Assembly (NCBI GenBank): GCA_036518955.1
Contig: DATDMG010000155.1
Span: forward strand, 20,556 to 84,555
Direction: 5' to 3'
Length of the DNA stretch: 64,000 bases
Origin: DATDMG01 sp036518955
GTDB taxonomy: Bacteria; Actinomycetota; Actinomycetes; Actinomycetales; Kineosporiaceae
Position 1 is the stretch's first letter. Each line of letters starts with the position of its first letter. Below the pieces are notes generated by a model. It worked only from the letters and a program-made list of their open reading frames with translations. It made no database searches and was not told where the DNA came from. Below are positions 8,452 through 19,175 of the stretch, piece by piece. Made by a program: the position numbers and the translations under genes.

Positions 8452-9572
8452 GCGCACTGCTGGAGCGCTGTCGGCGCAGCAAGATCTGGCGGGCCTGGTC
8501 CCGGTACGGATGCGTGCGTGGGAACGTGCTCGCCGGCGGGATCGCCTTCTTCGGGTTCTTCTCCTTCTTCCCGGCGCTCGCGCTCGGCTTCACCACGCTC
8601 GGCCTGGTGGTCGGCAACCGCCCCGATCTGCAGCGGCAGGTCGTCGACTACGTCAACTCGACGTTCGGCGGCGCGACGATCATCGGGACGGCGTCCCGTC
8701 CGGGGCTGGTCACGATGGAGCAGCTCACCTCGAGCAACGTCCTCACGGTGGTGGGCGTGCTCGGCCTGATCGGCGCGCTCCTCACCGGGCTCGGCTGGAT
8801 CGGTGCCCTCCGGGACGCGATCAGTGCGATCTTCCGGCGGGGTCGGGGGCCGAACCCGCTGGTGGCCAAGCTCGGCGATCTGGGGGCGCTGGTGAGCTTC
8901 GGGCTGGCCGCCCTCGCCTCGATGGTGGCCAGCCTGTTGGTGAGCACCGGCACCGGGCTGGTGCTCGACTGGCTCGGGCTGCGGCGCGGGACAACGTCCG
9001 CGATCGGCGTGAACGTCCTGACCAGCCTGCTCGTGCTGGTGATCGACACCGGCCTGTTCCTGCTGTTCTTCCGCCTGCTCGCCGGCGTCCGGGTACCCGT
9101 CGAGGACCTCGTCGGCGGGGCTCTCGTCGGCGGGGTCGCGCTCGGCCTGCTCAAGGTGCTGGGCGCCGTCCTGATCCGCTACGCCTCCGGCAACCGCTTC
9201 TTCGCGGCATTCGTGATCGTCGCCGGGCTGCTGCTCTGGCTGAACCTCGCCGCACGCGCCGGACTGGTGGCCGCCGCCTGGGCCGCGACCACCGCGGAGG
9301 ACCGCGGCCACCTCGCCACGGTCCCGGGCGCCGGCGGCGCGGTCCCGGCCGACCGGCCCCCCACCCCGGCCGGTCACCGGGCGCGGGCGGTCGGCGTCGC
9401 CGGGACGCCGACCTACTCGGCGCGGGCCGCGGATCGGGCGACGCTGCTCGCCGGCGCCGTCCTCGGGATCACCCTGGCGGTCGCCGCCCGGGTCGTCGCG
9501 GGGGCGGGTGGCACCCTGCGGGCGGCGATCCGCGACGGCGACCAGGACCCCGGAGCGACGGGTCAGGGCTGA
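8448..9572 (+). CDS. YihY/UPF0761 family inner membrane protein
   Basis: Predicted polytopic membrane protein of 374 aa with about six hydrophobic helices. The FFGFFSFFPALALG stretch near the N-terminus is the hallmark of the YihY family (once misnamed ribonuclease BN). GTG 8448 overlaps the preceding TGA (GTGA) and gives the start SALLERCRR. An in-frame GTG at 8403 lies wholly within the upstream gene and is less likely. The C-terminal 80 residues are a polar tail followed by one more hydrophobic stretch. The function of the family is not established. Confidence 0.88.
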   Translation: MSALLERCRRSKIWRAWSRYGCVRGNVLAGGIAFFGFFSFFPALALGFTTLGLVVGNRPDLQRQVVDYVNSTFGGATIIGTASRPGLVTMEQLTSSNVLTVVGVLGLIGALLTGLGWIGALRDAISAIFRRGRGPNPLVAKLGDLGALVSFGLAALASMVASLLVSTGTGLVLDWLGLRRGTTSAIGVNVLTSLLVLVIDTGLFLLFFRLLAGVRVPVEDLVGGALVGGVALGLLKVLGAVLIRYASGNRFFAAFVIVAGLLLWLNLAARAGLVAAAWAATTAEDRGHLATVPGAGGAVPADRPPTPAGHRARAVGVAGTPTYSARAADRATLLAGAVLGITLAVAARVVAGAGGTLRAAIRDGDQDPGATGQG

Positions 9573-9585
9573 GCGCCGCCGGTGG

Positions 9586-10992
9586 TCAGTTCCGGCGACC
9601 GGAGCGGCGGGCAGCACGGTTCAGCGCACCCGCTGCCCCGACGACGGCCAGGATCGCGGTGGCTGCGGCGGCGGCCACCGCGACCCGGGGCAGCGGTCCG
9701 GACGCGGTCGTGCTGGCTGCGGCCTGACGCCCCGTTCCGGCGGCTCCGCCGAGGCCGGCGGCCTCCCGGCCGCCTCCGCTGCCGGCGGGGGCGACCGCCG
9801 TCAGGGCTCCCGCCGGATCCGGCCCGTCCGTCAGCCGGCCGACCCCCGGGGCGCCCGCGGGCGTGGCGCTGAACCCCCAGTCCAGCAGCGCCGCGCTCAT
9901 GTGCCAGGTCTCCGGGTCCGCCGCCAGGAGGGTCGCCACCAGCCGGCGGTTGCCGCGCTGCGCGGCGCCGATGAACGAACCGCCCGTCGTCGACGTCCAG
10001 CCGTTCTTGACCCCGAGCGCGCCCGGATAGTTGTAGAGGAGCCGGTTGTGGTTCTGGATCTGGAACGTCTTGCGCGCCCAGGTGCCGGTCGCCGTCCGCG
10101 CGTTCCCCGGCGCCGTGCCGGCCTCGGGGAAGGCGTACGAACGGGTCTGCAGGAGCGTCGACACGGGGGCCTTCGACAGCGCCGCGCGGCCGAAGACCGC
10201 CAGGTCGTAGGCGCTGCTGACCTGGCCGGGGGCGTCCAGACCGCTGGTGTTGTAAGCCGTCGTGTCAGCGGCGCCGAGCGCCTGCGCCGTCCGCCGCATC
10301 GCGGCGGTGGCGACCGGCAGGCCACCGGCGAGCGTGGCCAGGGCCACCGCCGCGTCGTTCGCGCTGCTCATCAGCAGGGCATGCCAGAGGTCGTCCACCG
10401 AGTACACCGATCCGGGCACCAGGCCGACCCGCGTGCCGTCCACCCGGGCGTCCTCGGTGCGGGCCGTATAACGGTTCGCCGGGTCGATCAGAGGCATCAG
10501 CGCGAGCGCGGTGAGCACCTTGAGGGAGCTTGCCGGGGCGAGCGGGACGTGCGCGTTGCAGGCTGCCAGGACCTGTCCGGTGTCGAGGTCCGCGACGAGC
10601 CAGGCGGTCGCCTTCGGCGCGGGGGGCGCGACGGTGGCGGACGGCGTCACGTGCAGCCCGGCGACCGCGAGCGCCGCACCGCCGACCTGCGACACCGGTG
10701 GGGGCAGCGGCCGGGGTGCCGGCGTCCTGCCGCCGATGCTGTAGGTGACCGTGGTGGCGCAGGCGACCGGTGCCCCCATCCCTGGGGTCGGCGTCGGGGA
10801 CGCTGCGGTGGCGGCCGGGACGGGCCCGAGGGCGAGCCCCAGCGCGGTGACGGCCAGCAGCGGGACGACGGCCCCGAGCGTCGCGGCGCGCCGTGGCAGG
10901 CAGGAGGCCCCGGTGATCTGGAGGCCGCCGCTGCCGGGGGCGCGCTGGGCGCCGGCCCGGGGTGACCGTCGGAGCGGGCGTGAGCGTCCCAT
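9586..10992 (-). CDS. D-alanyl-D-alanine carboxypeptidase (PBP5/DacA type)
   Basis: Exported serine peptidase that trims the terminal D-Ala of peptidoglycan stem peptides, 468 aa from ATG 10992. A hydrophobic N-terminal segment acts as signal or anchor. The active-site motifs are SSLK (about residues 155-158), SAN (210-212) and KNG (329-331). The third motif is normally KTG; the Thr-to-Asn change is noted as an oddity. A C-terminal hydrophobic helix followed by RRAARRSGRR-type basic residues suggests a second membrane anchor. An upstream in-frame start at 11070 adds 26 unlikely residues. The gene converges with the YihY gene 13 bp away. Confidence 0.9.
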   Translation of the reverse strand: MGRSRPLRRSPRAGAQRAPGSGGLQITGASCLPRRAATLGAVVPLLAVTALGLALGPVPAATAASPTPTPGMGAPVACATTVTYSIGGRTPAPRPLPPPVSQVGGAALAVAGLHVTPSATVAPPAPKATAWLVADLDTGQVLAACNAHVPLAPASSLKVLTALALMPLIDPANRYTARTEDARVDGTRVGLVPGSVYSVDDLWHALLMSSANDAAVALATLAGGLPVATAAMRRTAQALGAADTTAYNTSGLDAPGQVSSAYDLAVFGRAALSKAPVSTLLQTRSYAFPEAGTAPGNARTATGTWARKTFQIQNHNRLLYNYPGALGVKNGWTSTTGGSFIGAAQRGNRRLVATLLAADPETWHMSAALLDWGFSATPAGAPGVGRLTDGPDPAGALTAVAPAGSGGGREAAGLGGAAGTGRQAAASTTASGPLPRVAVAAAAATAILAVVGAAGALNRAARRSGRRN

Positions 10993-11335
10993 GGCCGGGC
11001 GCTCGGGCGTCTCGGCGACGACTACGGCGTGCAAGCGCAGCATCGGCTCCTGGCGACGGCCCCAGACCATGGCTCAGCGTATCCGCCGGCGGGGGCTTCG
11101 TGGGGATTGGCGGAGGGCCGGGCCAGGCTGCGCAATGCCGACCGCGGCCTGCCCCCGATCATCGAGCGCCTGAGCACCGTCACCCGCGGTGAGACGTGGG
11201 TCACGAATGCCCGAAGATCGCCGCGGTCCTGGCGGGCATTCCTGCGCCGGTCTGGAGCAGGCTCGTCCTAGCAGGTCGGAAAGGACGCCTACGTGATGAA
11301 CGTCCTCGTTCAACCCCCGGCTGCCACAGGGTACG
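10993..11335. other. Spacer between divergent D,D-carboxypeptidase and sdhC
   Basis: 343 bp without a supportable gene. It should hold the promoters of both flanking transcription units. No T-rich hairpin, riboswitch signature or clear -35/-10 pair could be recognised by eye. Confidence 0.5.
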
Positions 11336-12061
11336 GTGTGGCCCGTGGCCACTCAGACCCTGAATCCCGCAAAGATCTCGGCCCGGCGGACGACCGTGGC
11401 CATGAAACTGCTCATGGCGGTGACGGGAGCGCTGTTCGTGCTCTACGTGCTGGCGCACATGTACGGGAACCTCAAGGCCTTCGGCGGTCAGGCCACCTAC
11501 GACGAGTACGCGCACCACCTGCGGACCATCGGCGAACCCATCCTGCCGGAGAAGGGCTTTCTCTGGGTGCTTCGGGTGGTCTTGGGGCTGAGCCTCGTCG
11601 GGCACGCGTATGCGGCATTCTCCCTGTGGGGCAAGGCGACCGGTGCGCGGAGCAACCGGTACGCGGTGCGGCTCGCGGGTGCCGCGGCGTGGCGGTCCAA
11701 GGCGATGCGGTGGGGTGGGGTGACGCTCCTGATCTTCTTGATCTTCCACATCGTCGAGTTCACCACCAATAAGATCAACTTCAATGGGTCGGTCAGTGCC
11801 GCCTCGATCGGTGGCAGCCCGTACCGACTCCTGGTGGCCGACTTCACGCCGTGGTGGCTCGTCGTCCTCTATCTCGTCGCGCTCGTCGCGCTGGCCCTGC
11901 ACCTGGAGCACGGGGTGTGGAGCGCGGCGCAGACCCTGGGCTGGACGACGTCCCCCGCGGCGCGGCGCCGGGCCAAGGTCACGGCTCATCTGCTGGCCGC
12001 GGTGATCCCGGTCGGGTTCGCCCTCATTCCGCTGTCCATCCTGTTCGGCATCGTGAAGTAG
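11336..12061 (+). CDS. sdhC: Succinate dehydrogenase cytochrome b subunit (b558 family)
   Basis: Membrane anchor of succinate:quinone oxidoreductase, up to 241 aa. It has five hydrophobic helices, and candidate haem-ligand histidines lie in YVLAHMYGN, VGHAYAAF, IFHIVEF and LHLEHGVW, as in the single-subunit b558 anchors of Bacillus and actinobacteria. No SdhD is present or needed in this class. GTG 11336 is the first in-frame start; GTG 11345 (VATQTLNPAK) is equally possible, and no strong ribosome-binding site separates them. It is the first gene of sdhCAB, with 13 bp to sdhA. Confidence 0.92.
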   Translation: MWPVATQTLNPAKISARRTTVAMKLLMAVTGALFVLYVLAHMYGNLKAFGGQATYDEYAHHLRTIGEPILPEKGFLWVLRVVLGLSLVGHAYAAFSLWGKATGARSNRYAVRLAGAAAWRSKAMRWGGVTLLIFLIFHIVEFTTNKINFNGSVSAASIGGSPYRLLVADFTPWWLVVLYLVALVALALHLEHGVWSAAQTLGWTTSPAARRRAKVTAHLLAAVIPVGFALIPLSILFGIVK

Positions 12062-12074
12062 GGGCTGCGATCTC

Positions 12075-14033
12075 ATGACTGACACCCTCATCGACGGCCT
12101 CTACCGTCTCGGCGACCCGATCAGGGACACCAAGGCGCCGGGTGGCCCGATCGAGCAGCGCTGGTCCAAGCGGAAGTTCGAGGCCAAGCTCGTCAATCCC
12201 GCCAATCGCCGCAAACTCGCGGTCATCGTCGTCGGCACCGGCCTCGCGGGCAGCGCCGCGGCGGCGACCCTGGGGGAGGCCGGCTACCAGGTCAAGAACT
12301 TCTGCTACCAGGACTCCCCGCGCCGGGCCCATTCGATCGCCGCACAAGGTGGCATCAACGCCGCCAAGAACTACAAGGAGGACGGCGACTCGATCTTCCG
12401 GTTGTTCTACGACACGGTGAAGGGCGGCGACTACCGCGCTCGAGAGTCGAACGTCTACCGCCTCGCCGAGGTGAGCGCGAACATCATCGACCAGTGCGTG
12501 GCGCAGGGCGTGCCCTTCGCGCGCGAATACGGCGGTCTGCTGGACAACCGCTCCTTCGGCGGCGTCCAGGTGTCCCGTACCTTCTACGCCCGCGGGCAGA
12601 CGGGCCAGCAGTTGCTGATCGGTGCCTATCAGGCGCTGCAACGCCAGATCGCTGCCGGGACGGTCGAGATGTTCGCCCGGCACGAGATGCTCGAGCTGGT
12701 CGTCGTCGACGGTCGGGCGCGCGGGGTCATCGTGCGGGACATGGTCTCCGGCGAGGTCGAGACCCACCTCGCGGACGCCGTCGTCCTCGCCACCGGCGGG
12801 TACGGCAACGTGTTCTTCCTCTCCACCAACGCGATGGGCTGCAACGTGACCGCCACCTGGCGGGCCCACCGCCAGGGCGCCCATTTCGGCAATCCGTGCT
12901 ACACCCAGATCCACCCGACGTGCATCCCCGTCTCCGGGGAGCACCAGAGCAAGCTCACCCTGATGAGCGAGTCGCTCCGCAACGACGGCCGGATCTGGGT
13001 CCCCAAGGACCCGAAGGACCGCGGCAAGGACCCGCGGCAGATTTCCGAGGCGGACCGGGACTACTACCTGGAGCGCATTTACCCGGCGTTCGGCAACCTG
13101 GTCCCGCGCGACATCGCCTCGCGCGCCGCGAAGTATCAGTGCGACGCCGGCAAGGGCGTCGGGCCCGGTGGTCTGGGGGTGTATCTGGACTTCTCCGACG
13201 CCATCGACCGGATGGGCCGCGCCGCCGTCGAGGCCAAGTACGGCAACCTCTTCGACATGTACGCCCAGATCACCGGGGAGAACCCCTACGAGACGCCGAT
13301 GCGGATCTACCCCGCGGTTCACTACACCATGGGCGGCCTGTGGGTCGATTACGACCTGCAGTCGACGATCCCGGGTCTGTTCGTGGCGGGCGAGGCGAAC
13401 TTCTCCGACCACGGGGCCAACCGGCTCGGCGCGTCGGCGCTGATGCAGGGCCTCGCCGACGGCTACTTCGTGCTGCCCAACACGATCCGCGATTATCTCG
13501 CGAACGGTCCCTTCCCGAAGGTCGACCCCACGGCGCCGGAGGTCGTCGAGGCGCAGGAGTCGGTCCGCTCCCGCATCCGGCACTTCCTGAGCACCGCCGG
13601 CACGCGCAGTGTGGACTCCTTCCACCGGGAACTCGGCCGCATCATGTGGGACAAGTGCGGAATGGAGCGCACGTCGAAGGGTCTCACCGAGGCCATCGAG
13701 CAGATCCGGGCGCTGAAGAAGGAATTCTGGACCGATGTGCGGGTGCTCGGCGGCAACGACCAGGTGAACCAGTCACTGGAGAAGGCGGGCCGGGTCGCCG
13801 ACTTCTTCGAGCTGGCCGAGCTGATGTGCATCGACGCGCTGCACCGTCGGGAGTCCTGCGGCGGGCACTTCCGGGCCGAGTCGCAGACCGAGGACGGCGA
13901 GGCGCTGCGGCACGACGACGAGTTCGCCTACGTGGCAGCCTGGGAATGGACGGGGGAGGACACTCCGCCGGTGCTCCACAAGGAAGACCTCGTGTACGAG
14001 TTCGTCGAGATGAAGCAGCGGAGCTACAAGTGA
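12075..14033 (+). CDS. sdhA: Succinate dehydrogenase/fumarate reductase flavoprotein subunit
   Basis: Covalent-FAD catalytic subunit of complex II, 652 aa, the length typical of the b558-linked class. The dinucleotide-binding motif is GTGLAGSAAAATLGE (near base 12235). The FAD-attachment region is HSIAAQGGINAAKN, with His as the likely covalent ligand. Substrate-site signatures are HYTMGGLWVD and RLGASALMQG. It oxidises succinate to fumarate in the TCA cycle and passes electrons to SdhB. Its TGA overlaps the GTG start of sdhB. Confidence 0.96.
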   Translation: MTDTLIDGLYRLGDPIRDTKAPGGPIEQRWSKRKFEAKLVNPANRRKLAVIVVGTGLAGSAAAATLGEAGYQVKNFCYQDSPRRAHSIAAQGGINAAKNYKEDGDSIFRLFYDTVKGGDYRARESNVYRLAEVSANIIDQCVAQGVPFAREYGGLLDNRSFGGVQVSRTFYARGQTGQQLLIGAYQALQRQIAAGTVEMFARHEMLELVVVDGRARGVIVRDMVSGEVETHLADAVVLATGGYGNVFFLSTNAMGCNVTATWRAHRQGAHFGNPCYTQIHPTCIPVSGEHQSKLTLMSESLRNDGRIWVPKDPKDRGKDPRQISEADRDYYLERIYPAFGNLVPRDIASRAAKYQCDAGKGVGPGGLGVYLDFSDAIDRMGRAAVEAKYGNLFDMYAQITGENPYETPMRIYPAVHYTMGGLWVDYDLQSTIPGLFVAGEANFSDHGANRLGASALMQGLADGYFVLPNTIRDYLANGPFPKVDPTAPEVVEAQESVRSRIRHFLSTAGTRSVDSFHRELGRIMWDKCGMERTSKGLTEAIEQIRALKKEFWTDVRVLGGNDQVNQSLEKAGRVADFFELAELMCIDALHRRESCGGHFRAESQTEDGEALRHDDEFAYVAAWEWTGEDTPPVLHKEDLVYEFVEMKQRSYK

Positions 14034-14773
14034 AGATCACGCTCAAGATCTGGCGCCAGGAAGGTTCGGACGTGCCGGGCAAGCTGGTCACCTACCAGCT
14101 CGACAAGGTGTCCCCCGACATGTCCTTCCTGGAGATGCTCGACGTCCTCAACGAGGAGCTCATCGCCAGGGGCGAGGAGCCGGTGGCGTTCGACAGCGAC
14201 TGCCGCGAGGGTATCTGCGGCATGTGCGGCTTGATGATCAACGGGGATGCGCACGGCCCGCTGCGCACCACGACGTGCCAGCTGCACATGCGCACCTTCA
14301 CGGACGGCGAGACGATCACCATCGAGCCGTGGCGCGCCGACGCGTTCCCCGTGCTGAAGGATCTGGTCGTCGACCGGAGCGCCTTCGACCGGATCATCCA
14401 GGCGGGCGGTTTCATCTCGGTCAACACCGGCTCGGCCCCGGAGGCGCACTCCACTCCGGTGCCCAAGCCGAATGCCGACCGGGCGTTCGACGCCGCCACC
14501 TGCATCGCCTGCGGGGCCTGCGTCGCCGCGTGCCCGAACGCCGCAGCGATGCTCTTCCTCGGCGCCAAGGTCACCCACCTGGGCGAGTTGCCGCAGGGCC
14601 AGCCCGAGCGTGACGCTCGCGTCGTCAAGATGCTCAACCAGCACGACTACGAGGGCTTCGGCGGGTGCACCAACGTGGGGGCCTGCGCCGATGCCTGCCC
14701 CAAGGAGATCCCGCTCGACGTGATCTCTCAGCTCAATCAGGACCTGCGCCGCGCCTGGGCCAAGGGCTACTGA
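14030..14773 (+). CDS. sdhB: Succinate dehydrogenase iron-sulfur subunit
   Basis: Electron-transfer subunit of complex II, 247 aa. A ferredoxin-type N-terminal domain has the [2Fe-2S] cysteines in CREGICGMCG and a downstream TTTC. The C-terminal domain carries CIACGACVAACP and CTNVGACADACP for the [4Fe-4S] and [3Fe-4S] clusters. GTG 14030 overlaps the sdhA stop (GTGA) and gives KITLKIWRQ, the usual N-terminus. It completes the operon in the order cytochrome b, flavoprotein, iron-sulfur protein. Confidence 0.96.
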   Translation: MKITLKIWRQEGSDVPGKLVTYQLDKVSPDMSFLEMLDVLNEELIARGEEPVAFDSDCREGICGMCGLMINGDAHGPLRTTTCQLHMRTFTDGETITIEPWRADAFPVLKDLVVDRSAFDRIIQAGGFISVNTGSAPEAHSTPVPKPNADRAFDAATCIACGACVAACPNAAAMLFLGAKVTHLGELPQGQPERDARVVKMLNQHDYEGFGGCTNVGACADACPKEIPLDVISQLNQDLRRAWAKGY

Positions 14774-14779
14774 CCGGCC

Positions 14780-14827
14780 CCCCCACGCCCGCACTTCTGC
14801 CGTGCATGATCGCCGCATAAGTGGGGG
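14780..14827 (+). terminator. Possible terminator after sdhB
   Basis: CCCCCAC (14780-14786) can pair with GTGGGGG (14821-14827), and inside it GCAC (14791-14794) can pair with GTGC (14802-14805). It lies just after the sdhB stop. There is no T-run, so this is a weak structural call. Confidence 0.35.
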
Positions 14828-14859
14828 CGCGGGACGACTTTCAGTACGGTTGCCTGGTG

Positions 14860-15972
14860 ATGATGACTGACGGTGGCGGCGCCCTGGCCGACTTCCACGC
14901 GGTGGTGCCTGCCGGCGGTGCGGGGACGCGGCTCTGGCCGCTGTCCCGGGCCGCCCACCCCAAGTTCCTGCTGGACCTCACCGGCTCCGGCCGCTCCCTG
15001 ATCCAGCAGACCTGGGACCGCCTGCGTCCGCTGGCGCGGAGCATCGTGATCGTCACCGGGGCCGGCCACGCACGCACCGTCGCGGAACAGCTCCCCGAGC
15101 TACCGCCGTCCGACCTCCTCGCCGAACCGTCGCCACGGGACAGCGCCGCCGCCATCGGGCTGGCCGCCGCGGTCCTCCACCACCGTCACCCGGAGGCGGT
15201 GATCGGGTCCTTCGCGGCCGACCATATCGTGCGTGACCGGGCGGCCTTCTGCGCGGCGGTGGTCGAGGCGGTCACCGCCGCCCGGGCCGGCTACGTGGTG
15301 ACGCTCGGGATCGAGCCGACCCACCCCTCGGCGGCGTTCGGGTACATCCAGCAGGGCGCTCCGCTGGGGCTGGCCGGGGCGCCGTCCGCCTGCCTGGTGG
15401 AACGGTTCGTCGAGAAGCCGGACGCCGTCACGGCGATCCGGTACCTCGCCGACGGGCGGCACCGCTGGAATGCCGGGATGTTCGTGGCGTCCGCCGAGGT
15501 GATGGTGGAGCAGCTCCGGGAGCACCGGCCGGCCCTGCACGCCGGGCTGGTCGAGATAGCGGCTGCCTGGGACACACCGTGCCGCGCCGAGGTCCTGGCC
15601 CGGGTGTGGCCGACCCTGGAGAAGGTCGCCATCGACTACGCGGTGGCGGAGCCGGCCGCGGACGCCGGCCGGGTGGCCGTCGTCCCGGCGGCTCTCGGCT
15701 GGGACGACGTCGGGGACTTCGCCTCGCTGGCGGCCCTGCTCGAGGGCGAGGGGCCGATCCGGGTACTCGGTCCCGACAGTCTGGTGCACGCGGCCGAGAG
15801 CAGCGGCGTCCTGGTGCCGGGGGCGGGGCGCCTGGTCGCCGTCCTCGGCCTGGACGACGTCGTGGTCGTCGACACCCCCGACGCCCTGCTGGTGACGACC
15901 CGGGATCGCGCCCAGCAGGTGAAGGCGATCGTGGACCAGCTCAAGCAGTCCGGCCGCCAGGACCTGACCTGA
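14860..15972 (+). CDS. manC: Mannose-1-phosphate guanylyltransferase
   Basis: Cytoplasmic nucleotidyltransferase that makes GDP-mannose from GTP and mannose-1-phosphate, feeding glycan and glycolipid mannosylation. 370 aa from ATG 14860. The NTP-binding signature is VPAGGAGTRLWPLSR. The family motif VEKP (RFVEKPDAVTA) and the WNAGMF segment are present. The C-terminal phosphomannose isomerase domain of bifunctional enzymes is absent, which is usual in actinobacteria. The start could be GTG 14857, ATG 14860 or ATG 14863; an extension to 14821 would run into the hairpin after sdhB. Confidence 0.9.
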   Translation: MMTDGGGALADFHAVVPAGGAGTRLWPLSRAAHPKFLLDLTGSGRSLIQQTWDRLRPLARSIVIVTGAGHARTVAEQLPELPPSDLLAEPSPRDSAAAIGLAAAVLHHRHPEAVIGSFAADHIVRDRAAFCAAVVEAVTAARAGYVVTLGIEPTHPSAAFGYIQQGAPLGLAGAPSACLVERFVEKPDAVTAIRYLADGRHRWNAGMFVASAEVMVEQLREHRPALHAGLVEIAAAWDTPCRAEVLARVWPTLEKVAIDYAVAEPAADAGRVAVVPAALGWDDVGDFASLAALLEGEGPIRVLGPDSLVHAAESSGVLVPGAGRLVAVLGLDDVVVVDTPDALLVTTRDRAQQVKAIVDQLKQSGRQDLT

Positions 15973-16078
15973 GGCCGGCCCGGCCCCTCGGACGCCCTGG
16001 CCGGACACCCTGGCCCGGGCCGGTCATCCGGTGGGTCGGACGACCCGGTGGTGATTCCGCCAGGTGTGCTAACAGCAT

Positions 16079-16107
16079 CAGCGACGAATCGCTGGTGACG
16101 TGTGTCA
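16079..16107 (+). promoter_or_regulatory. Paired inverted repeats upstream of the mutase gene
   Basis: A perfect hairpin CAGCGA-CGAA-TCGCTG (16079-16094) is followed at once by TGAC-GTGT-GTCA (16096-16107), about 90 bp before the mutase start. The second looks like a small dimeric-repressor site. No cobalamin-riboswitch B12 box is seen in this leader. Function is inference. Confidence 0.35.
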
Positions 16108-16196
16108 TCGGCGACCGGGACCTTCGCCGGCCACGGTCTCGATAGCCTGAGGATGCGGATGAGGACGTGCACCCGCGCACGCAGGAGGAGGTCGGC

Positions 16197-17798
<1,602 letters not shown>

Positions 17799-17972
17799 TG
17801 GCTGGCCGGATCATGCGCTCGTGATGACGCGGCGCAGCTGTGATCATGTAATTCGGGGTGCGTGCCGGCGGATAGCAGCACGGCCGATGTATATGGCCAC
17901 GGTGGTGCACGGCGGTTTCCGGTGGTGAAACGCGGTGCGGGAGTTGTCGCGGTGCGGGTTAGTCTCTGATCG

Positions 17973-19175
17973 GTGAGGGGTCATCATGTCGCTTCGCTGC
18001 TCGCGCCCTATCTCGACGAATTGGTCGCTGTCCGGCGCGATCTCCACCTGCATCCGGAGACTGCGCGCACCGAGGTGCGCACCACCCGGCGTGTCGCTGA
18101 GCGGTTGGAGGCCGCCGGGCTCAAGCCGGCGCTCCTGCCAGGTACCGGGCTGGTCTGCGAGATCGGCCACTCCGGCCCTCTGATCGCGCTGCGGGCCGAC
18201 CTCGACGCGCTGCCGCTCTCCGAGGAGTCGGGGCTGCCCTATGCGTCTGCGGTGCCGGGTGTCGCGCACGCCTGCGGCCACGACGTCCACACCACCTGTC
18301 TGCTGGGTGCCGGCCTCGTGCTGGCTGAGCTGGCCGCCGTGGGCGGGCTGCCGGGCCGGGTGCGGCTGATCTTCCAGCCGGCCGAGGAGGTCATGCCGGG
18401 CGGAGCCCTCGACGTCCTCACCGCCGGCGGGCTGCAGGGCGTCGAGCGGATCTACGCCCTGCACTGCGACCCGCACACGGACGTCGGCCACGTCGGCTCC
18501 CGCGTCGGACCCATCACGGCGGCTGCGGACCAGGTGCGCGTGCGGCTCTCCGGGCGCGGCGGGCACACGTCCCGCCCGCACCTGACGGAGGATGTGGTCT
18601 TCGCGCTCGGCCAGGTGATCGTGGGGGTGCCGGCCGCGCTGTCGCGCCGGATCGATCCGCGCGCGGGCGCGGCGCTGGTGTGGGGGACCGTGCACGCCGG
18701 ATCGGCGGCCAACGCGATCCCGGCTCGCGGCGAGGTGGGCGGCACGTTCCGGTGCCTGGACAGCGGGGTCTGGGACGCCGCCGGCACGCTCGTCGCGAAC
18801 GCCGTCCAGGAGATCGTGCGTCCGTACGGGGTGCGCGCCGAGGTGGTGTACGTGCGCGGTGTCCCGCCGACGCTGAACGACGGGGCGTGTGTCGACATTC
18901 TGGAGGCCGCCGTCCACGCCGAACTCGGGCCGGACGCCGTCCAACTCGCCCCGCAGAGCCTGGGCGGGGAGGACTTCGCCTGGATGCTCGAGAAGGTGCC
19001 CGGCGCGATGTTCCGCCTCGGTACCCGGACGCCCGGCGGGCGCACCTACGACCTGCACCGGCCGGACTTCCAGGTGGACGAGCGCGCGATCGAGGTCGGG
19101 GCGCGGCTGCTGACGGCGATCGCGCTGCAAGACCTGGGGCAGCGGTGCGGGCTGACCGGATCTGTCCGGGAGTGA
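17973..19175 (+). CDS. M20 family metallopeptidase / amidohydrolase
   Basis: Probable N-acyl-amino-acid amidohydrolase of 400 aa, like the hippurate hydrolase and IAA-amino-acid hydrolase group. Zinc-ligand motifs are LRADLDALP, CGHDVHTTC, FQPAEEV and, near the C-terminus, GGEDFAWM. The dimerisation insert (GRGGHTSRPH) is present. The substrate cannot be told from the sequence. GTG 17973 is the first in-frame start and leads directly into ASLLAPYLDELVAVRRDLHLHPE, the usual N-terminus. It is flanked by a 174-bp gap before it and a long spacer after it. Confidence 0.88.
   Translation: MRGHHVASLLAPYLDELVAVRRDLHLHPETARTEVRTTRRVAERLEAAGLKPALLPGTGLVCEIGHSGPLIALRADLDALPLSEESGLPYASAVPGVAHACGHDVHTTCLLGAGLVLAELAAVGGLPGRVRLIFQPAEEVMPGGALDVLTAGGLQGVERIYALHCDPHTDVGHVGSRVGPITAAADQVRVRLSGRGGHTSRPHLTEDVVFALGQVIVGVPAALSRRIDPRAGAALVWGTVHAGSAANAIPARGEVGGTFRCLDSGVWDAAGTLVANAVQEIVRPYGVRAEVVYVRGVPPTLNDGACVDILEAAVHAELGPDAVQLAPQSLGGEDFAWMLEKVPGAMFRLGTRTPGGRTYDLHRPDFQVDERAIEVGARLLTAIALQDLGQRCGLTGSVRE

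Noticed and set aside
15973..16196. Cobalamin riboswitch upstream of the mutase gene
   Set aside because: No B12-box-like sequence or extended conserved fold could be recognised; only small inverted repeats are present.
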